Shown: positions 1 to 9,362, counted from the stretch's first letter. The stretch is DNA of 64,000 nucleotides from CAVVTR01 sp963751245 (GCA_963751245.1 CAVVTR010000011.1:1-64000), one strand, 5' to 3'. Notes: generated from the sequence alone by a model not told the origin. Program-made: numbers and translations.

Positions 1-330
1 GATCACCGCGAACCGGGGCGGCGGGCGGTTGAAATACAGCAGGTCGATGGAGCCGGTGGCATCCCGCCCCACCAGGCGATGCGGCTGGCGCGGGCTGGCC
101 GGAGTTTCGTGGCGGACCAGTTCCAGCGCCAGGGTTGCCACCGAACCGGGGCGAACCTCCGCCACGGTCGGCTGTGCGCGGCGGTCCACATACGAATTGG
201 GCAGGCGGAACAGCAGGTCTATGATCCGGTCGCCGCCGGTGACCCGCGCCATCAGCTTCGCCTGCGCGGGGCCGACGCCCTTCAGGCTGGTCAGCGGCTC
301 GAACAGCGGGGCAAGCGGGTCGTCGGACAC
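1..330 (-). CDS. recG: ATP-dependent DNA helicase RecG, N-terminal part (runs off the window)
   Basis: Reading the minus strand from a GTG at 330 gives 110 residues with no stop to the window edge. It opens MSDDPLAPLFEPLTSLKGVG, continues with IIDLLFRLPNSYVDRRAQ, and then GRDATGSIDLLYFNRPPP. This is the N-terminal helical and wedge (OB-fold) region of RecG, which remodels stalled replication forks and branched DNA; the helicase motifs would lie beyond the window. The start is the first candidate that matches the usual RecG beginning, but no clear Shine-Dalgarno precedes it. The wording of this N-terminus resembles alphaproteobacterial RecG as I remember it, unlike the acidobacterial character of the rest of the window. 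Confidence 0.8.
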   Translation of the reverse strand, partial: MSDDPLAPLFEPLTSLKGVGPAQAKLMARVTGGDRIIDLLFRLPNSYVDRRAQPTVAEVRPGSVATLALELVRHETPASPRQPHRLVGRDATGSIDLLYFNRPPPRFAVI

Positions 331-552
331 GAAAACACTACGATGGTTGCCGCCCGCTTCTGTCCCAGCTTGGCCCCGGGCGGCAAGCGGCGGCGCGCAC
401 AGGGCCGCGGCGGACGGGCCTGAACGGCCGCGACGGCGGCCGGACGACCGGCAAGCGGCTGCGAAGCGGGCGATTCGATCAGTCGCGGCCTCGAGGTGCC
501 TTGATCGCCCGGCGGCCATCGGCTACGACCCCTCCTGTCGCTGACGCGCCTC

Positions 553-628
553 GCCCAGGTAGCTCAGTTGGTAGAGCATGCGACTGAAAATCGCAGTGTC
601 GGTGGTTCAATTCCGCCCCTGGGCACCA
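553..628 (+). tRNA. tRNA-Phe (anticodon GAA), CCA encoded
   Basis: A 76-nt cloverleaf can be drawn: acceptor GCCCAGG pairs with CCTGGGC, followed by discriminator A and a genomically encoded CCA. The D arm is AGCTCAGTTGGTAGAGC. The anticodon stem GCGAC/GTCGC-like arm encloses CTGAAAA with anticodon GAA, and the T arm contains GGTTCAATTCC. The sequence is close to what I recall for alphaproteobacterial tRNA-Phe. It lies between the recG fragment and a 5'-truncated accessory gene, a typical position for integration or for an assembly join. Confidence 0.95.
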
Positions 629-779
629 TCTATCGCCGCGTCCGGCAGCCCCCGCAAAGGCCTGCCCCTGATCCTCACCCGACCGGGCTCTACCGGACAG
701 TGGCCGCTGGCGTCGCCACCCGAGCGATCTGGGCCGTGGCCCTGCGCCTGCCGGCAAGCAACTGGTACCGTATTGCTCG

Positions 780-1796
780 CAGGGGTTCTCGGCCCGGATG
801 ACCGCGGGGTTCTGCTGGGAGTGGTCCAAGGAGCGGCCCGACGGCACGCTGGTGGACGACGTGGTGATCGGCGGCTTCCGGCGGCCGTGGAACGCCAAGC
901 ACGACGCCCGCAAGCTGGCGCCGGGCATCCCCCGCGCGCAGCTGTGGGCGCACGAGCCCGGCGGGCTCGACCAGGTCGGCTGCGTGTACACGGCGCAGGG
1001 GTTCGAGTTCGACTACGTCGGGAGTGATCTTCGGCCCGGACCTGCGCTACGACTTCGACGCCCAGCGCTGGATCGGTCACCAGGAGGACTCGAAGGACCG
1101 CGGCCTGCGCGGGAGCCGCGAGCAGTTCGCGGACCTGGTGAAGAACACCTACCGCGTGCTGCTGTCGCGGGGCCTGAAGGGCTGCTACGTCTTCTTCATG
1201 GACCGCGACACCGAGCGGTTCGTGCGCAGCCGCATCGAGGGCGGGGTCGCAGCGCCGCGGCTGGACGAGATCGCAGCCTCAGCCGCAGCACAGGTCACCT
1301 ACGATGCCGAACCGTTCCGGCGGCTGACCGTTGCCGAGGCGAGGCCCTACGAGAACTGCGTGCCGCTCTTCGACCTGGCCGCCGCGGCCGGCGCCTTCAG
1401 CGACGAGCAGCAGGCGGGCGAGGCCGAGTGGGTCGAGCTCCCCGAGGAGTTCGCGCCGCGGCCCGGGATGTTCGTCCTGCGGGTGGTGGGCGAGTCGATG
1501 AACCGCCGCATCCCCAGCGGCTCGTGGTGCCTGTTCCGCGCCCGCAGGCGGGTACCCGCCAGGGCAAGGTCGTCCTCGCCCAGCACCGCGAGATCCAGGA
1601 CTCCGACACCGGCGGCCACCTCACCGTCAAGGTCTACGAGAGCCGCAAGAGCAAGGGCGATGACGGCTCATGGCGGCACGCGGAGATCGTCCTCCGCCCG
1701 GACAGCGACGATCCGTCGTTCGAACCGATCGTCCTCGACCCGCGGGAGGCCGAGGACCTGAAGATCGTGGGGGAGCTGGTGGCGGTGCTGGGGTGA
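780..1796 (+). pseudogene. DUF2075 helicase / S24 peptidase-like protein, 5'-truncated and frameshifted
   Basis: Spliced across frames, this reads as the C-terminal part of a DUF2075 (Schlafen-type) DNA/RNA helicase: FSARMTAGFCWEWS, then QVGCVYTAQGFEFDYVG, then VKNTYRVLLSRGLKGCYVFF. It is followed by an S24 (LexA/UmuD-like) domain with FVLRVVGESMNRRIPSGSWC and QGKVVLAQHREIQD, ending EDLKIVGELVAVLG. The N-terminal half with the Walker motifs is missing: upstream of about 780 the frame shows no family similarity and meets a stop at 669. Two frame changes break the rest: an extra A near 1023 and a net -1/+2 change near 1548. The helicase-S24 order is a known combination in this family, so the two halves were probably one protein. 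Its role is unknown, and as it stands the gene cannot make the full product. Confidence 0.75.
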
Positions 1797-1841
1797 GGTC
1801 CAGAGGATTCGTGATTGTCTCCTGTCATCCAGTGTTGAGAT

Positions 1842-2796
1842 CTAGATGTGAATTCTCGCTATTCTCGGTCGTAGGCACTTGTCGAGTCTGGTCATCCCGT
1901 CAATCATGTCTTCTTGGAGGGAAGTCCAGGTCTCGGGCTTCGCTAGGCCTCCACCCTCGAACCGCAGCCGAATCCGGCAAGCGCGCTTGGTGTCGAGTCT
2001 CTCCCAAGAAAGCGGTCCGCCGAATTCCTCTTCGATCGCCTCTCGTTGCGCATAGAGCTTGTCGAAGAAAGCTTTGTTTCGCTCACCCGTATCGTGATCG
2101 AAGTCGATGTAGACTTCCACTGCGCCCCAATCGAGCTTGATCGAGTAGACATAGCCGATTCCGGACCGCCCAGCGCTCTTGGAAATCCAATCGCTCGGTC
2201 CCGGTGAAATGCTCGAGAATAACTTTGACTTGGCGTTGCTCTTCTCGAGCAGGACTTCCAGAACTCCATCCGTTGGAGATCCCGCTCTGCCCACTCCTTC
2301 TTCTTCTCTCCAATCTTCTTGGCCTGGGGGTCAGGGCCCGCCAAGACCGTGAAGAGGGGAGCGAACGGCGAGCCGCCAATCCTGACAGCTTCAACCTTCA
2401 CAAGGTAGAACACAATGTCAGGAAGGGGTTGCTTAGTTGAGCCAGTTAATTACGCGCATGTGCTCGGACCGGGGTCAGGTGTCACCCAGATGGCAGCGCT
2501 GGCCTCGAGATTTACGAGATAGGTCAGGACTTTGCCGAGGTGATCGTGGTCGGTCTTGTAGATTTGGTTCTCGACGATTACTCGACGACCCGCTGCGTCC
2601 TCGCACAACAGGTCCACACTGAAGTCGCCAACCTGCTGTTCGCGCTGGACCATCGAGAGCTGAAGACCCACCCGATCGGCGAGCGCTTCGATGTGCTCCT
2701 CGAGCCATGTTGTGAGGTCCCGTGGTTCGTTCGGAAGACCTTACGAATATTTTCTATCTCCAGTAGGCTCACTGGGAACATCTGTTGTCCAGTCAT
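1842..2796 (-). pseudogene. DUF4268-domain protein, multiply disrupted
   Basis: The minus strand holds a DUF4268 protein in pieces. The start MTGQQMFPVSLLEIENIRKV (from 2796) is followed in another frame by VGDFSVDLLCEDAAGRRVIV, ENQIYKTDHDHLGKVLTYLV and AAIWVTPDP. The reading then crosses INWLN, a TAA stop near 2434, and a further shift into FYLVKVEAVRIGGSPFAPLF. One more shift near 2260 leads to the C-terminal part WGAVEVYIDFDHDTGERNKA and SWERLDTKRACRIRLRFEG. At least four frameshifts plus a nonsense codon make this a real wreck. Members of the family couple a PD-(D/E)XK-like N-terminal fold (DLLCEDA, ENQ) to DUF4268 and are often found with restriction-type genes; that context is from general knowledge. 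Composition is visibly lower in GC than the neighbours, which fits recent transfer. Confidence 0.75.
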
Positions 2797-3036
2797 GGGC
2801 TCATCTTAGCTCTAGGACAATGGATAGCCAACGTCTTCGTCCACGGCGGCACGAGCAGCCGCGCCGCCAACCCGGGGGGTGGGTGCCAAGGCCGACGATC
2901 TCGAGCGTTCCCGAGAGAACGAACACCTTGCTGGGCCACCCCGGTGCTCGCGACTCCCAGTATTCTCGGGACATCGAGGAACGCTACTATCGAGATTGCC
3001 TGAGGAATCGAGCAACTCGAGGTAGGAGGACCCGCG

Positions 3037-4134
3037 ATGGCCGATGGGATGTTCGTGATGCGGGATGACGGCAGCCTTGTCGAGATGAGCGAGGCGCTCT
3101 TCGAGTCGGAAAAAGTCTTCCAGGGGATGCTGGCGGAGCATCCGGGGCTGATCCCCGGCAGCCAGGTGGACCCGGAGAGGCCGCGGCGCTGGGTGCTGGT
3201 GAAGAGGGAGGCGGCGGTGCCCCGGGAGCTGGGCGGCTCGGCGTGGTGGTCGGCCGATCACCTCCTGCTCGACCAGGACGGCATCCCGACCATCGTCGAG
3301 GTCAAACGGAGCACCGACCCGCGGATCCGGCGCGAGGTGGTGGCCCAGATGCTGGACTATGCGGCCAACGCGGTCGCGTACGTGCCGGTGGAGCAGCTGC
3401 GCGCGTGGTTCGAGACGACCTGCGAGCGCGCCGGCCGCGATCCGGTCGAGGTGCTGGGCGGCCTGACCGGTGACGGCCGGGACGCCGACGGGTACTGGCA
3501 GGCCGTGAAGCTCAACCTGCAGGCCGGCAAGATCCGCATGGTGTTCGTGGCGGACGTGATTCCGCCCGAGCTGCAGCTGGTGGTCGAGTTCATGAACGAG
3601 CAGATGGACCCGGCGGAGGTGCTGGCCGTGGAGATCCGTCAGTTCGCCGGCGGCGACCTCAAGACGCTGGTGCCCCGGGTCATCGGGCGGACCGCCGAGG
3701 CGGGAGCACGGAAGGGCAGCGCCAAGCGGACGGGCCGGGAGTGGGACGAGCCGTCCTTCATGGCGGATCTCGAGGAGCGACGCGGCTCCGACGACACGAG
3801 AGTCGCCCAGGCGATCCTCGGGTGGATGCGCGAACGCGGGTTCGAGATCCGGTGGGGGCAGGGGAGCGTCGACGGCTCGTTCTGGCCCGAGGTGCCAGCC
3901 GGCCAGACGAGATGCGTGCCGTTCCGCGTCTACAGCTACGGACGGGTCAAGCTGCAGTTCCCGTCGCTGGCCTCGGTGGCCCCCTTCGACGAGGAGAGCA
4001 AGCGGCTCAAGCTGGTCGAACGATTGAACGCGATTGCTGGCGTCTCGTGCCTCAAGACGGAATCTCGAGGCGCCCTGCGATCGGGCTGGACGTGCTTGGT
4101 GCTGCGGAGGCGAGGCGCGAGTTCCTGGCGGTGA
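3037..4134 (+). CDS. PD-(D/E)XK nuclease-like protein, C-terminus probably frameshifted (true end likely 4262)
   Basis: The ATG at 3037 is preceded by AGGAGG with good spacing. Residues 74-90 read ADHLLLDQDGIPTIVEVK, a D...E-x-K core (E88, K90) of the PD-(D/E)XK nuclease fold, followed by a helix with QMLDYAANA. The rest is not recognised beyond this. The open frame stops at 4134 with an Arg-rich tail that looks unnatural. Around 4045-4060 the +1 frame takes over plausible coding sequence (GLDVLGAAEARREFLAVMDG) and ends with TGA at 4260-4262, directly before the ATG of the next gene at 4264. That spacing argues that the functional protein was about 408 residues long and suffered one frameshift. 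A restriction or DNA-repair-type nuclease role is inference from the fold and the company it keeps. Confidence 0.7.
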   Translation: MADGMFVMRDDGSLVEMSEALFESEKVFQGMLAEHPGLIPGSQVDPERPRRWVLVKREAAVPRELGGSAWWSADHLLLDQDGIPTIVEVKRSTDPRIRREVVAQMLDYAANAVAYVPVEQLRAWFETTCERAGRDPVEVLGGLTGDGRDADGYWQAVKLNLQAGKIRMVFVADVIPPELQLVVEFMNEQMDPAEVLAVEIRQFAGGDLKTLVPRVIGRTAEAGARKGSAKRTGREWDEPSFMADLEERRGSDDTRVAQAILGWMRERGFEIRWGQGSVDGSFWPEVPAGQTRCVPFRVYSYGRVKLQFPSLASVAPFDEESKRLKLVERLNAIAGVSCLKTESRGALRSGWTCLVLRRRGASSWR

Positions 4135-4263
4135 TGGACGGGGTCGTGGCAAAGGTTCGAGTCGCGGAGGGCACTGAGGCGGAAGCGCAGCCCGAGCCAG
4201 CCGCGCGCAGCGCCGACCGGAGATGCCCTGGCCCTCGGGCAGAGCTCGGCAGGGAGGCGTGAG

Positions 4264-4510
4264 ATGCGAGATTGGAGCCCTCTGACGAGGTGGTTGCCAG
4301 GGGGCAGAGTCGCCCGCCTTTGAAATCAGCCTCGATCAGATCGAGAGCCTCCTGGGAGAGCCGTTACCGCCCAGCGCGCGGCGGCACACGGCCTGGTGGA
4401 GCAATTCGGGCCAAAGCCACTGCCGGGCGTGGCGGGACGCCGGGTTCAAGGTCTCGCTGAGAGGCGTGTGGCCCGGCGGTGTGCGTTTCGATTCGGTGCC
4501 AGGCCCGCCG
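4264..4510 (+). pseudogene. small DUF7662-like protein with one frameshift
   Basis: An ATG one base after the preceding TGA starts MRDWSPLTRWLPGGRVARL and then stops. Shifting frame at 4319 continues with FEISLDQIESLLGEPLPPSA, RRHTAWWSNS and HCRAWRDAGFKVSLRGV. The pattern (EIE..LG..LP.SAR.H.AWW.N, then W...G) is that of small DUF7662 proteins of about 80-100 residues, which often sit beside nuclease or defence genes. The natural stop is not obvious after about 4500, so the end is approximate. It was probably co-transcribed with the nuclease-like gene upstream. Confidence 0.55.
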
Positions 4511-4655
4511 ATCATGACGATCCTTCGAACGTCGTCCCGTCATCTCCTGACGTTGCGTGGTGAAGGCGTCCTCGTCCAGGGTGCGAGGCTGGTGCCGATC
4601 ATCGCCTCTGACGGGATGGGACGGAGGCGAGGGCGAGGCGGGATCCTCGCTCCGG

Positions 4656-7600
4656 TCAGGACGGGCGGCGGAAGGGCAGCGGGGCGCGGGGGCAGGCCTT
4701 GAGGACGAGGACGGTGACGTCGTCGCTCGGGCGGGTGCCCGCGGTGAAGCGGTGCAGGTCGGCGAGGAGGGCCTGCTTGATGTCGCTGGCCGAGAGGGCG
4801 GCGGTGTCGAGGCCCGCCAGGAGGCGGGCGGGGGCGTCGTAGCCGTAGGACTCGCCGCCAGGGCCGCGGGCCTCGGGGACGCCGTCGGAGAAGAGGACGA
4901 GGACGTCACCCTCGCGCAGAGTGCGCGTGGTGGTGCGGTAGGCGGTGGCGGGGAACGCGCCGAGGGGCAGGCGCGGGCCGGGCGGCGAGAGGTGCTCGGT
5001 GCCCGCGGCCGAGCACAGGACCGGCTCGCACAGGCCGGCGTCGGCGACCTCGAGCTCGCCGCTCGCGGGGTCGAGGAGAGCGAGGCAGAGGGCGACGAAC
5101 ATCCGCTCTTCGACCTTGCCGTGGATGGCCCGGTTGAGGGCGGTCATGATCCCGGCGGCGTCGCCGCTCCCCGGCGCGATGGAGGCGACCATGCCGTCGG
5201 CCATCACGGCGGTCATGGCGGCCTTCATGGCCTTGCCGGCGGCGTCGCCGACGGCGAGACAGAAGCGCCGCGGCTCGCCGTCGAGCCAGAAGTGGTCGTA
5301 GAAGTCGCCGCCGACCTCGCTCGCCGGCAGACAGACCCCGGAGATGTCGTACCCCGGGATGTCGGGGGCGTGCTGCGGCATGATCGCCATCTGGGCCTCG
5401 TGGGCGGCCTGGAGCTCGGTCCTCATGCGGACGCTCCGGATGCGCACGCGCACGGCGGAGGCGGCGAGGCCCAGCGCTGCGAAGCCGATGCCGATCCGGA
5501 ACCACCACGTGCCCCAGAAGGGCGGCGCCACGAGGATCGCGAGCTCCGCCGGCCGCTCGTTCCACACGCCGTCGCAGTTCGAGCCGCGGACGCGGAAGAC
5601 GTAGCGCCCCGGCGCGAGCCCGGTGAAGGTCGCGTCGTGGCGGCCCGCCGCCACCGGGATCCAGCTCTCGGAGAAGCCCTCGAGCTGGTAGGCGTAGCGG
5701 TTCTTCTCCGGGGAGCTGAAGTGCAACGCGGCGAACTCCAGGGTGACGACGGCGTCGCGCCAGCTCAGCTCGAGCCGCTTCGCGAAGGTGATCGGCCCCT
5801 CGAGGCAGACGCGGCCGTCGGCCGGCACGCCCGGACGGACGCGCCGGTTGAAGAGGAGCAGGTCGGTGATGACGACCTCGGGGACGACCGGGTTGGGGAC
5901 GATGTCGTCGGGGAAGAAGGCGTTGAAGCCGTCGATGCCGCCGAAGAAGAGCTCGCCGCCGGCGGCGCGGTAGGCGGCGCCGCCGTTGAACTCGTTGGCC
6001 TGCAGCCCGTCGCGGGCGTCGAAGGTGCGCATGGCGCCGGTCGCCGGGTCGTACCGCGTCAGGCCCCGCGTCGAGCTGATCCACAGCCTTTCCGCGTCGT
6101 CCTCCAGGACCGCGTAGAGGGAGTTGCTGGCCAGGCCGTCGTCGGAGGTGAGGTGCGTGATGACGCCGGTGTCGGGGTCGAGGCAGTTCAGCCCGCCGCC
6201 GAAGGTGGCGAGCCACAGCCGCCCGGCCGCGCCCTCGTGGATCCCGAAGACGTGGTCGTTGCTCAGGCTGTGCGGGTCGTCCGGGTTCGACCGGTAGCAG
6301 GTGAAGCGGCCGGTCGCCGGGTCGAGCCGGCCGAGGCCGCCGCCCTGGGTGCCGACCCACAGGCGCCCGCGCCGGTCCTCGACGACGAGACGGACGAAGT
6401 CGCTCGGCAGGCTGCCGGGGTCGGCCGGGTCGTGCCGGAGGTGGAGGAAGCGGCCGGTGGCGGGATCGAGACGGTCGAGGCCGCCGCCGAAGGTCGAGAC
6501 CCACAGCCGGCCCGCGCTGTCCTCCATCACCGAGCGCAGGTCGTCGTGGGCGAGCGATCCGGGGTCGGCGGGGTCGTGGCGGTGGTGGACGAAGCGCCCG
6601 TCGGCGCCCATGCGGTCGAGCCCGCCGCCGTTGGTCGCCACCCACAGGGCGCCGGAGCGGTCGCGGGCGACGGCGCGCACGGTGTCGTGGGCCAGGCTCG
6701 CCGGGTCGCGCGGGTCGTGACGGTAGTGGCGCCAGCGGCCGGTGTGCGGGTCGAGGCGGTCGAGGCCGCCGCTGTCGGTGCCGACCCAGAGCGTGCCGTC
6801 GGGATCCTTCAGGAAGCACCAGACGATGTCGTGGCCGAGCGAGCCCGGGTCGGCGGGGTCGTGGCGGACGTGGCGGAAGCGCTCGCGCGCCACGTCGAAG
6901 CGGTTGAGGCCGCCGCCGTAGGTGCCGGCCCAGAGCACGCGCGAGCGGTCCTGGTAGACGGACCACACGCGGTCGGTGGAGAGGCTCGCCGGATCGAGGG
7001 GGTCGTGCCGGAGGAGCTCGATCCGGCCGGTCCCGGGGTCGAGGCGGCCGAGGCCGGCGCCGTCGAAGGCGATCCAGATCGTGCCCTGGTGGTCCTCGCA
7101 GAGGTCGCGGACGAGGAGCTGGGCCGGCCCGACGCCCGGGGCCGCGGGGACCGGGACGTGGGCGAAGCGGCCGCTCGCAGGGTCGAGGCGGTCGAGCCCG
7201 GCGGCGGTGCCCACCCAGAGGAGACCCGCGCGGTCCTCGAGGATCGCGAAGACGCGATCGTCGGCGAGGCTCGACGCGTCGCCGGGGTCGTTCCGCAGGC
7301 GGGTGATGGCGCCGCTCGCCGGATCGCGGCGTGCCAGGCCGCCGCCGTTGGTGGCGATCCACAGCGTGCCGTCGCGGCCCTCGAGCAGGGCACGGACGTC
7401 GTCGGCGCCGATGGTGCCGGGATCGCCGGGATCGCTGCGGTGGTGGACGAACGTCCCGGTCGCGGGGTCGAGCCGGTCGAGGCCGCCGTCCTGGGTGCCG
7501 ATCCACAGGGCGCCGGCGCGGTCCTGGACGATGGAGCGCACGGTCGTGCCCGCCAGGCTGCCCGGGTCGGAGGGGTCGTGCTGGTAGCGCGTGACGCGCT

Positions 7601-7994
7601 CGGAGCGCGGGTCGAAGCGGTTGAGCCCGGCCGAGAAGGAGCCGATCCAGAGCGCGCCCTCCCGGTCCTCGTACGCCGCCTTGATCTCGTTGTGGCTGAG
7701 CGAGGCGGGGTCGCCGGCGCGATTGCGGAAGACGACGAAGGAGAAGCCGTCGTAGCGGTTGAGGCCGTCCTCGGTGACGAACCACATGAAGCCGAGGCGG
7801 TCCTGGACGATGTCCTCGACGATGCTCTGCGACAGCCCCTCGTCGATGGAGAGATGGTCGAAGGCGGTGCGCCTGGACGCGGCCCCGGCGGTCGCCGCCA
7901 GCGCGAGGGCGAGGACCGGCAGGACGGCTCCCACCACGCTCCGCCTGGCGGTGCGCGACGACCTTCCGCCGCCGAAACAGGGAGCTTCCCGCAT
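4656..7994 (-). CDS. propeller sensor with C-terminal SpoIIE-type serine phosphatase
   Basis: This protein of 1112 residues has an N-terminal signal or anchor (VVGAVLPVLALALAA). A long run of two-component-regulator propeller repeats (about 45-690) follows, recognisable as LWIGTQDGGLDRLDP-like units each ending in HDP.DPGSL. Next come a Y_Y_Y domain, a membrane helix (about 827-846, WWFRIGIGFAALGLAASAV) and a PP2C/SpoIIE phosphatase domain. The phosphatase has the metal-binding motifs GGDFYDHF (895), VGDAAGKAMKAAM, LFSDGVPEA and RPSDDVTVLVL. The periplasmic propellers presumably sense a ligand and control dephosphorylation of a cytoplasmic target such as an anti-sigma antagonist. No partner kinase or STAS gene lies beside it. 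The ATG at 7994 is preferred over a TTG at 8018 because the signal peptide follows it directly. Confidence 0.9.
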   Translation of the reverse strand: MREAPCFGGGRSSRTARRSVVGAVLPVLALALAATAGAASRRTAFDHLSIDEGLSQSIVEDIVQDRLGFMWFVTEDGLNRYDGFSFVVFRNRAGDPASLSHNEIKAAYEDREGALWIGSFSAGLNRFDPRSERVTRYQHDPSDPGSLAGTTVRSIVQDRAGALWIGTQDGGLDRLDPATGTFVHHRSDPGDPGTIGADDVRALLEGRDGTLWIATNGGGLARRDPASGAITRLRNDPGDASSLADDRVFAILEDRAGLLWVGTAAGLDRLDPASGRFAHVPVPAAPGVGPAQLLVRDLCEDHQGTIWIAFDGAGLGRLDPGTGRIELLRHDPLDPASLSTDRVWSVYQDRSRVLWAGTYGGGLNRFDVARERFRHVRHDPADPGSLGHDIVWCFLKDPDGTLWVGTDSGGLDRLDPHTGRWRHYRHDPRDPASLAHDTVRAVARDRSGALWVATNGGGLDRMGADGRFVHHRHDPADPGSLAHDDLRSVMEDSAGRLWVSTFGGGLDRLDPATGRFLHLRHDPADPGSLPSDFVRLVVEDRRGRLWVGTQGGGLGRLDPATGRFTCYRSNPDDPHSLSNDHVFGIHEGAAGRLWLATFGGGLNCLDPDTGVITHLTSDDGLASNSLYAVLEDDAERLWISSTRGLTRYDPATGAMRTFDARDGLQANEFNGGAAYRAAGGELFFGGIDGFNAFFPDDIVPNPVVPEVVITDLLLFNRRVRPGVPADGRVCLEGPITFAKRLELSWRDAVVTLEFAALHFSSPEKNRYAYQLEGFSESWIPVAAGRHDATFTGLAPGRYVFRVRGSNCDGVWNERPAELAILVAPPFWGTWWFRIGIGFAALGLAASAVRVRIRSVRMRTELQAAHEAQMAIMPQHAPDIPGYDISGVCLPASEVGGDFYDHFWLDGEPRRFCLAVGDAAGKAMKAAMTAVMADGMVASIAPGSGDAAGIMTALNRAIHGKVEERMFVALCLALLDPASGELEVADAGLCEPVLCSAAGTEHLSPPGPRLPLGAFPATAYRTTTRTLREGDVLVLFSDGVPEARGPGGESYGYDAPARLLAGLDTAALSASDIKQALLADLHRFTAGTRPSDDVTVLVLKACPRAPLPFRRPS

Positions 7995-8018
7995 GGTGCC
8001 GCCCGCCCACGAGCTCAA

Positions 8019-8592
8019 GGTGCTCGCATCCAGTGTACGTCAGGGAGGTGAGGAGGTTCGGCCGCTCCCCGGGCACGCGGCGCGGTCCGCGATCCGCGAT
8101 TCGTTGGCGGGCCCGCCGGCGATGACGGTCTCGAGGTCGCGCGGGAGGCATCGCTCTCTGCGCGGTCCGGTTGCCTCCTGGAGTCGGGCGGTCGGCTGCT
8201 CGACGAAGGCAGCGGCCGCCGGCTGCCCGTGCACCGGGTCCGCGACGGGTGCCGGTTCGCGTGAGAGCGCCCCGGCCGAAGGCCTTGCGGTGGAAGCGGC
8301 GCGGGGCGGGCCGGTTGTCCTCGCCGGCGGTCAGCGACATGAAGGACTGCAGGTCGATCCAGTCCCTGGAAGGAAAGCTCCGGTCTCTCGGGACGGAATA
8401 CGGATTCTCAGTCTCCTGTTGGCTGGCTCGTGATCCAGTGAGCCGTGGTTCGTCGCATCTCGCCGAACCCGCACAGCGACTCCCTCACGAGCGCCCGCTC
8501 GCAGACCTGTCCGGGCCACGTCGCGAGGATCGACGCCGCCCCTACGGATTCGGCTCGCACGCGGCGAGCCACACTGCCGAAAGGGGGGCACC
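8019..8592. other. intergenic region between divergent genes, no gene seen
   Basis: I see no protein-like reading frame here. It should hold the promoters of the phosphatase sensor (minus) and of the secreted protein at 8593 (plus), but no convincing -35/-10 pair stands out. It contains a short copy of the 3' end of the gene at 9689-10609, listed separately. Confidence 0.5.
8305..8371. repeat. partial duplicate of the 3' end of the DUF3553 gene region
   Basis: About 50 bases around 8320-8371 match 9690-9741 almost exactly (one substitution in the part I compared, GTCAGCGACATG versus GTCAGCCACATG). The preceding GGGCCGGTTGTCCTCG at 8308-8323 also occurs at 9630-9645. In the copy at 8305 the roughly 42 bases that separate the two blocks near 9650 are missing. 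The match covers the last codons and stop of the minus-strand DUF3553 gene, so this is a direct-repeat scar left by duplication with an internal deletion. Confidence 0.75.
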
Positions 8593-9234
8593 GTGAGAAT
8601 GCGTCGATCTGTGGTTGTGGCCTTCGCTGCGATTGTCTCGATTTCGATCGCCGGTGCGATCGGGGGCGGTCCCCGAAACGCAGGCGCGGCACGGCCGGTC
8701 AAGGCGAAGGACGTCCGCTACCTGTCGATCCCGGGTGTGGCGTTCTTCCCCACCTCGGCCTCGAACTTCTCGAACGCCGGCTACGTTACGGCCGATCCCT
8801 GGGCGGGGTGGCGCTGGGCGCTGAGCGCGAACCCGAATCTGACGGCGCCGGTCGAGCTTCCCGACGGAGCTCGGATCGTCTCGCTGACGGTCAACTACCG
8901 CGACACGTCGGAGACGGGCTACACGCTCGCCAAGCTCTACGAGTACGCCGCGGATCACTACGGCGACGGCGCCCCGTTCTCCTCCTTCCCGGACCAGGCC
9001 ACGACCGACTGCGATGGCGACACCGGCCTGTGCTCCGGCCTGGCCAATGCGGCCGGTCAAGCCGCGATGTCGGCGGACCTGACGTCCGACGGGCTCAAGG
9101 TCGACAACCAGCACTTCCAGTACACGATCAGGATCTTCACCCACGTCGCGGGCGGCGACAACCAGGATGGGGAGGAGGCCGTCAACAGCGTGGTCGTGGG
9201 CTACGTCCCCGCCACGGGGCCGCTCCAGAGGTAG
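8593..9234 (+). CDS. secreted protein of unknown function
   Basis: The protein has 213 residues and starts at GTG 8593 (or ATG 8599, same frame) behind AGGGGGG. Residues 1-33 form a signal peptide (VVVAFAAIVSISIAGAIGG, cleavage near NAGAARP). The mature part is polar, with segments such as YLSIPGVAFFPTSASNF, ARIVSLTVNYRDTSETGYT and FQYTIRIFTHVAGGDN. This alternation suggests an all-beta extracellular domain. Two cysteines (TTDCDGDTGLC) could pair. I do not recognise the family. No operon partner is close on this strand. Confidence 0.75.
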   Translation: MRMRRSVVVAFAAIVSISIAGAIGGGPRNAGAARPVKAKDVRYLSIPGVAFFPTSASNFSNAGYVTADPWAGWRWALSANPNLTAPVELPDGARIVSLTVNYRDTSETGYTLAKLYEYAADHYGDGAPFSSFPDQATTDCDGDTGLCSGLANAAGQAAMSADLTSDGLKVDNQHFQYTIRIFTHVAGGDNQDGEEAVNSVVVGYVPATGPLQR

Positions 9235-9362
9235 TCCGGGACCGGGTGCCAGGCGCGTCGACGAAGACGATCTTCAGGGAGCGCCGCCGGCAACGCCGTG
9301 GAGTCGCTCCGCTCTCGTCCACCGGGGCGATCGTGCGGTCCGCGAGGGAGCTCGGGACAGCC

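Noticed and set aside
553..628. Attachment site for an integrated element at the tRNA-Phe 3' end
   Set aside because: No second copy of the tRNA 3' end and no integrase gene were noticed in the window, so an integrated element cannot be supported.
4557..8051. Open frame of 1164 codons on the plus strand
   Set aside because: It lies antisense to the propeller phosphatase gene; its Gly/Ala/Arg/Val-rich, repetitive translation mirrors the propeller repeats and has no family similarity.
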